A stretch of 64,000 bases of DNA, taken from NCBI GenBank assembly GCA_023382535.1, contig JAHDWA010000006.1, positions 1 through 64,000 of the forward strand, in the 5' to 3' direction. Positions 60,715-64,000 of the stretch are shown here, one piece after another. Under the pieces are notes generated by a model, which did not search any database, was not told the origin of the DNA, and saw nothing but the letters and a program-made list of their open reading frames with translations. The translations under genes were made by a program, and so were the position numbers. The DNA is from Anaerolineae bacterium. Lineage in GTDB: Bacteria; Chloroflexota; Anaerolineae; 4572-78; J111. Every line of letters starts with the position of its first letter. The stretch's first letter is position 1.

Positions 60715-63700
60715 GGCCTTACCTCCACTTTGATTTTTGTTCCCTGACCGGGTAGGCTGTCAATGGTCAAACAGGCTCCGAGTTGAGCAACCCGCTCCTC
60801 CATGCTGCGCAGACCCAGGCCGGCTCGTTCGCGGATCGTATTTGGATTAAATCCCCGGCCATCGTCGGCAATTTCTAAAGCGACCTGGTGCGGGTCTAAA
60901 CTTAAGTAAATGGAGATGCGCTGCGCCTGGGCATGCTTGAGGGCGTTGTTCAACGCCTCCTGGGCAATACGGTACAGGCCCTCTTCAATTTTCGGAGGCA
61001 GCAGCAGTTCTTCATCCCCAGCCACTTTCAATTCCGTGGCCAGCCCGGAGCGGCGTTCGACCGCTTCCAGCCGGATTTGCAGAGCGGCAATTAAGCCTTC
61101 TTCCTCTAAAACAGGCGGCCGCAGCTCAAACAAGAGCAGGCGCATCTCCTGTAACGCCTCCTGGGCGGTCCCGCGCAATTCGTTCAGATGGTCGGTAGCC
61201 AGTTCTACTTTGCCGGCGGTCAGCAGCCGCGCTGCCGCCTCGGCAAACATGGTGACGCCATACAGGGCCTGCGTCACCGAGTCGTGCAGCTCGCGGGCCA
61301 GGCGCTGGCGTTCTTCGAGAATGGCGGCCTGTTCGGCCTGGTCAAAGAGGCGGGCGTTCTCAATGGCCAGGGCCACCTGGTCGGCAAAAGAGACAGCCAG
61401 GCCAATTTCTTCTTCAGTAAACAGGCGCGGCTGGCTATAGTATAGCATAATTCCGCCATAAACCTCATCTTTGACCACCAGCGGGACGCCCAACATCGCA
61501 TGAAACCGCGACATCACATCAACCAGGAGCGCCCACTGCTGCGGGTTTTGGCGGAGATTCTCTGTCTCTACAGGAGAAACTTGAGTGACATCAGGCACGG
61601 TCATAGGTTGGATTTGCTGCACCACCCGGCCTACCAGCGCCTCGCCCACTGGAATTTCAATCATGGCATACTCGGCCGGTAATCCCTGGGCTGCCTGGAG
61701 TTTGAGCGGTCCATTTTTATCCTGCAGCCGGAATAGGGCCACGGCATCACTGCCAAGCAGCCGGCTGGCCTGGGCAACGATATAGTCTAGAATCTCATTG
61801 AGCGGCCGGCTGGAGTTGAGCACAGTCAAAATGTCGCGCAACCCTTCGGCTACCTGGCGGCGCTGCTCGGCCTCGTACCGGCGTTCCTGTTCCTCCTGGT
61901 AGAGCCGGGCATTCTCCAGGCCGATGACAGCGCCGGAGGCAAGCATGCCCATGACTCGTTCATCATCTCCGGTAAACGGCCCGGAAGTTTTATTAATAAC
62001 CGAAATCGAGCCAATGGTTTTGGTCCCGGAGATGAGCGGCATGATGAGCAAAGAGCGAGCTTGCAGCCGCTGGACTAAATCCCTGTTAGCGCCTGGCTCT
62101 TGTTCAGCGTCGGCAATCCGCAAGGCCTGGTTGGACTTAATGGCCCGGCCGGTAACCGATTGGTCCACGGGCAGCCGATAGCCAACCCCAATATCAAAAA
62201 CGTTTTCACCGGAAATGACGGAGAGGCATAATTCATCCTGTTCCAGCATGAAGACAAACGCGCCACGAGCCGAGGTTAACCGGCGGGCTTCGTCGGCAAT
62301 GAGTTGGAGCACGGCCTGGGAGTCCAGGCGGCTGGTAATGGCTTGCTGCACGGCGAACAGCGTTTCAATTTCGTCTACCCGCCGGCGCGTTTCGGCGTAG
62401 AGTTGGGCGTTTTCAATCGCCACTGCAGCCTGGTCGCTGGCGGAGCGGAGCAGCTCGCGTTCGTTGCGAGCGACAGCCCGCGGCCCATTCCGGGTGGCCA
62501 GGCACAATGTCCCCAACAGCCGCTCCCTGGCCCGCAGGGGGAAAATTGCCAGGGCGGTCAGGCCTTCCTGTCGAGCCAGCGGATAGACATCGCTGGCCAG
62601 CAAATCCTCGACAATAACTGGCTTGCTGGCCGCAGGGCTAGGCAGGAGGGTGGTTACACTCTGCCGTTCCGCCAGACGGGTAAATTCGGGCGACAAGCCG
62701 CGCTGGGTGCGGAGGATTAACTCATCGCCCTCCTCATCCCACAGGCGAATCTCGCCTGCTTCCACATTCAATAAGCCCAAAGTTTCGTCCAAGACCCGGT
62801 CCAGGGTATCGGATAAATCGAGCGACTCATTGACGCTGGCGCTAATAGCATTAAGGATCGCAAACTGCTTGGTCAGCGCGGCCAGCTCATTGGTACGGGT
62901 TGCCACCCGCTGTTCCAGGGTGGAATATGACTCCTGGATTTGAGCCGCCATGAGGTTAAACTGCCCGGCCAGTTTCTCAATTTCGTCGCCGCTGTGGGCG
63001 GTAATCCTCCGCCCAAAATTACCCCGGGCAACTTCTTGGGCTGCTTCGGTCAAATCCTCAATCGGTTTGGTGATGCGCCGCACCCCGACGGTAACGACGA
63101 CAGCCGGGATGATGATGCCCAAAGCCAGCAGGATTAAGAGAAAGGTGCGATACCCTTGACCGGCGCTGGTGAGCGCGGCCCAACTTTCCTCAGTTACCAG
63201 GGTCCAGGGAGTGCCAGGAACCGGGGCGTAGCCGGCCACGGTGTCGCGGCCGGTTACATTTGAGGTACGAATGGAGCCAACTCTGCCCTGGAGTGCCTCC
63301 TGTACCACCGGCTGGGTTGAGAAATCAGTGCCGATCCGGTTAATATCAGAATGGTAAATGACCCGGCCAGCGCTATCTAAAAGATAGGTGTTGCCGTTTT
63401 CGGCCAGGCGCAGCTTGACGATGCCACCGTAGAAGGCGCTGACCGTTCTGGCCCCCAGCCGAAACATGCCAACTATAGCGCCTAAAAACTCGCCCCGATC
63501 GCCGGTGATGGGTACGGCGAGAGCAATAACCTCAATACCTTGCGGCCCGTCGGCAACAATGTCGGAGAAGGTGGGCCGGGGAGCGCGGGCCATCTGGCGA
63601 AAATAGGCCCGGTCGGACCAGTTCTGGCCGATGATATCGCGCCGCTCCGGTTCGGCTGCCATGACGATGCCAAAATTGTCGAGCACCACAACTCCGCCAT

Positions 63701-63995
63701 CAAAGATAACCAGGCGGTTGCTGCTCTGTTTGAGGTTTTGCTGGCGTGAATTAGATATCGTCATGAGCCGGGCAGCGCTGGAGAGCAAGTTGGTATGCTC
63801 GGTGAGTTCAGTAGTAAGTTGACTGGCAGAGAGACGAACCAGTTCCTGGTCGCGGGCAATGACGAAGTTTTCGGTTACTTGTTCATAAGAGTAAAAGGTG
63901 ACCAGGGCAACCGTGACCAGAATAACAACCGTTGGTACAAAAGACCAGGCGATGATTTTGGCATAAAGACTACCCCAGCGGATTCCCAATAACAT
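60711..63995 (-). CDS. NarX-type sensor histidine kinase with extracellular sensor and three GAF domains
   Basis: 1094 residues from the ATG at 63995, five bases from the window edge, so a longer start cannot be excluded. Membrane helices lie at about 12-32 and 279-302 and enclose an extracytoplasmic Cache-type sensor. HAMP covers 303-355, then three GAF domains at about 375-535, 548-700 and 730-880. HisKA_3 carries His904 in ARELHDSVTQALYG, and the HATPase_c ends the protein (RIAQEALNNALKHA, ADDGRGF, GLGLRSMEERV). The kinase type (HPK7) matches the NarL-type regulator that overlaps its end. The multi-GAF stack suggests integration of a small ligand or redox signal with the outer sensor. Signals are unknown. 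Confidence 0.93.
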   Translation of the reverse strand: MLLGIRWGSLYAKIIAWSFVPTVVILVTVALVTFYSYEQVTENFVIARDQELVRLSASQLTTELTEHTNLLSSAARLMTISNSRQQNLKQSSNRLVIFDGGVVVLDNFGIVMAAEPERRDIIGQNWSDRAYFRQMARAPRPTFSDIVADGPQGIEVIALAVPITGDRGEFLGAIVGMFRLGARTVSAFYGGIVKLRLAENGNTYLLDSAGRVIYHSDINRIGTDFSTQPVVQEALQGRVGSIRTSNVTGRDTVAGYAPVPGTPWTLVTEESWAALTSAGQGYRTFLLILLALGIIIPAVVVTVGVRRITKPIEDLTEAAQEVARGNFGRRITAHSGDEIEKLAGQFNLMAAQIQESYSTLEQRVATRTNELAALTKQFAILNAISASVNESLDLSDTLDRVLDETLGLLNVEAGEIRLWDEEGDELILRTQRGLSPEFTRLAERQSVTTLLPSPAASKPVIVEDLLASDVYPLARQEGLTALAIFPLRARERLLGTLCLATRNGPRAVARNERELLRSASDQAAVAIENAQLYAETRRRVDEIETLFAVQQAITSRLDSQAVLQLIADEARRLTSARGAFVFMLEQDELCLSVISGENVFDIGVGYRLPVDQSVTGRAIKSNQALRIADAEQEPGANRDLVQRLQARSLLIMPLISGTKTIGSISVINKTSGPFTGDDERVMGMLASGAVIGLENARLYQEEQERRYEAEQRRQVAEGLRDILTVLNSSRPLNEILDYIVAQASRLLGSDAVALFRLQDKNGPLKLQAAQGLPAEYAMIEIPVGEALVGRVVQQIQPMTVPDVTQVSPVETENLRQNPQQWALLVDVMSRFHAMLGVPLVVKDEVYGGIMLYYSQPRLFTEEEIGLAVSFADQVALAIENARLFDQAEQAAILEERQRLARELHDSVTQALYGVTMFAEAAARLLTAGKVELATDHLNELRGTAQEALQEMRLLLFELRPPVLEEEGLIAALQIRLEAVERRSGLATELKVAGDEELLLPPKIEEGLYRIAQEALNNALKHAQAQRISIYLSLDPHQVALEIADDGRGFNPNTIRERAGLGLRSMEERVAQLGACLTIDSLPGQGTKIKVEVRP

Positions 63996-64000
63996 CGGCT

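Overview
The window reads as a chromosomal piece of a Chloroflexota bacterium, probably of the Anaerolineae/Caldilineae type. This rests on gene content only: large Ser/Thr kinase and ATPase fusions, a BTAD-type regulator, secreted proteins with long Thr-Pro linkers, a tungsten-type aldehyde:ferredoxin oxidoreductase, a MetV/MetF pair, a form II CoxL-type hydroxylase and sigma-70-like TTGACA/TATAAT promoters. One protein ends in an LPXTG sorting signal, which fits a monoderm wall. No rRNA, intact tRNA, CRISPR array, transposase or phage gene was seen.

Left part (1-9.5 kb): a small Cys-rich protein and a small HTH protein diverge from an operator-like region. A gene-free stretch follows with a parS-like palindrome and a degenerate tRNA-Lys. 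A near-perfect promoter then drives two genes: an AAA-type ATPase and a 1306-residue protein joining a decayed ATPase domain, a cNMP-binding domain, a NACHT NTPase, TPRs, a second cNMP-binding domain and a class III nucleotide cyclase. This is the best candidate for an undescribed signalling or conflict system. Convergent to it is a BTAD regulator fused through one membrane helix to an extracellular sugar-binding-protein domain. Its upstream region carries 12-bp-spaced direct half-sites of the sort SARP/BTAD proteins bind.

Metal and envelope region (9.5-25.5 kb): a P1B-4 metal ATPase with its own promoter and palindrome, an LPXTG surface protein, an M23 peptidase with a beta-propeller partner, and an iron-uptake operon. 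That operon has a membrane-anchored DtxR-FeoA protein followed by FeoB split into separate GTPase and permease genes. Next come a 1748-residue kinase-ATPase-GAF-SpoIIE phosphatase protein and an orphan radical SAM enzyme.

Carbohydrate and C1 region (25.8-42.4 kb): a GH3 enzyme, a kinase and FHA-winged-helix regulator pair in divergent orientation, a GH44 glucanase, MetV-MetF, an AOR preceded by a structured leader, a MoaD pair in the opposite orientation, and a coxG-S-L-M operon.

Right part (42.5-64 kb): an SH3b/propeller lipoprotein; a MarR-MFP-RND efflux operon whose promoter overlaps a MarR-type palindrome; a 2'-5' RNA ligase-like protein behind a dipeptide-type ABC importer lacking ATPases; a DUF1028 protein; a PA14/SH3b surface protein; and a NarL-type two-component system with a REC-only companion. 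Start sites were revised wherever a Shine-Dalgarno sequence clearly favoured an internal codon. Domain calls come from reading motifs by eye; no database search was possible.
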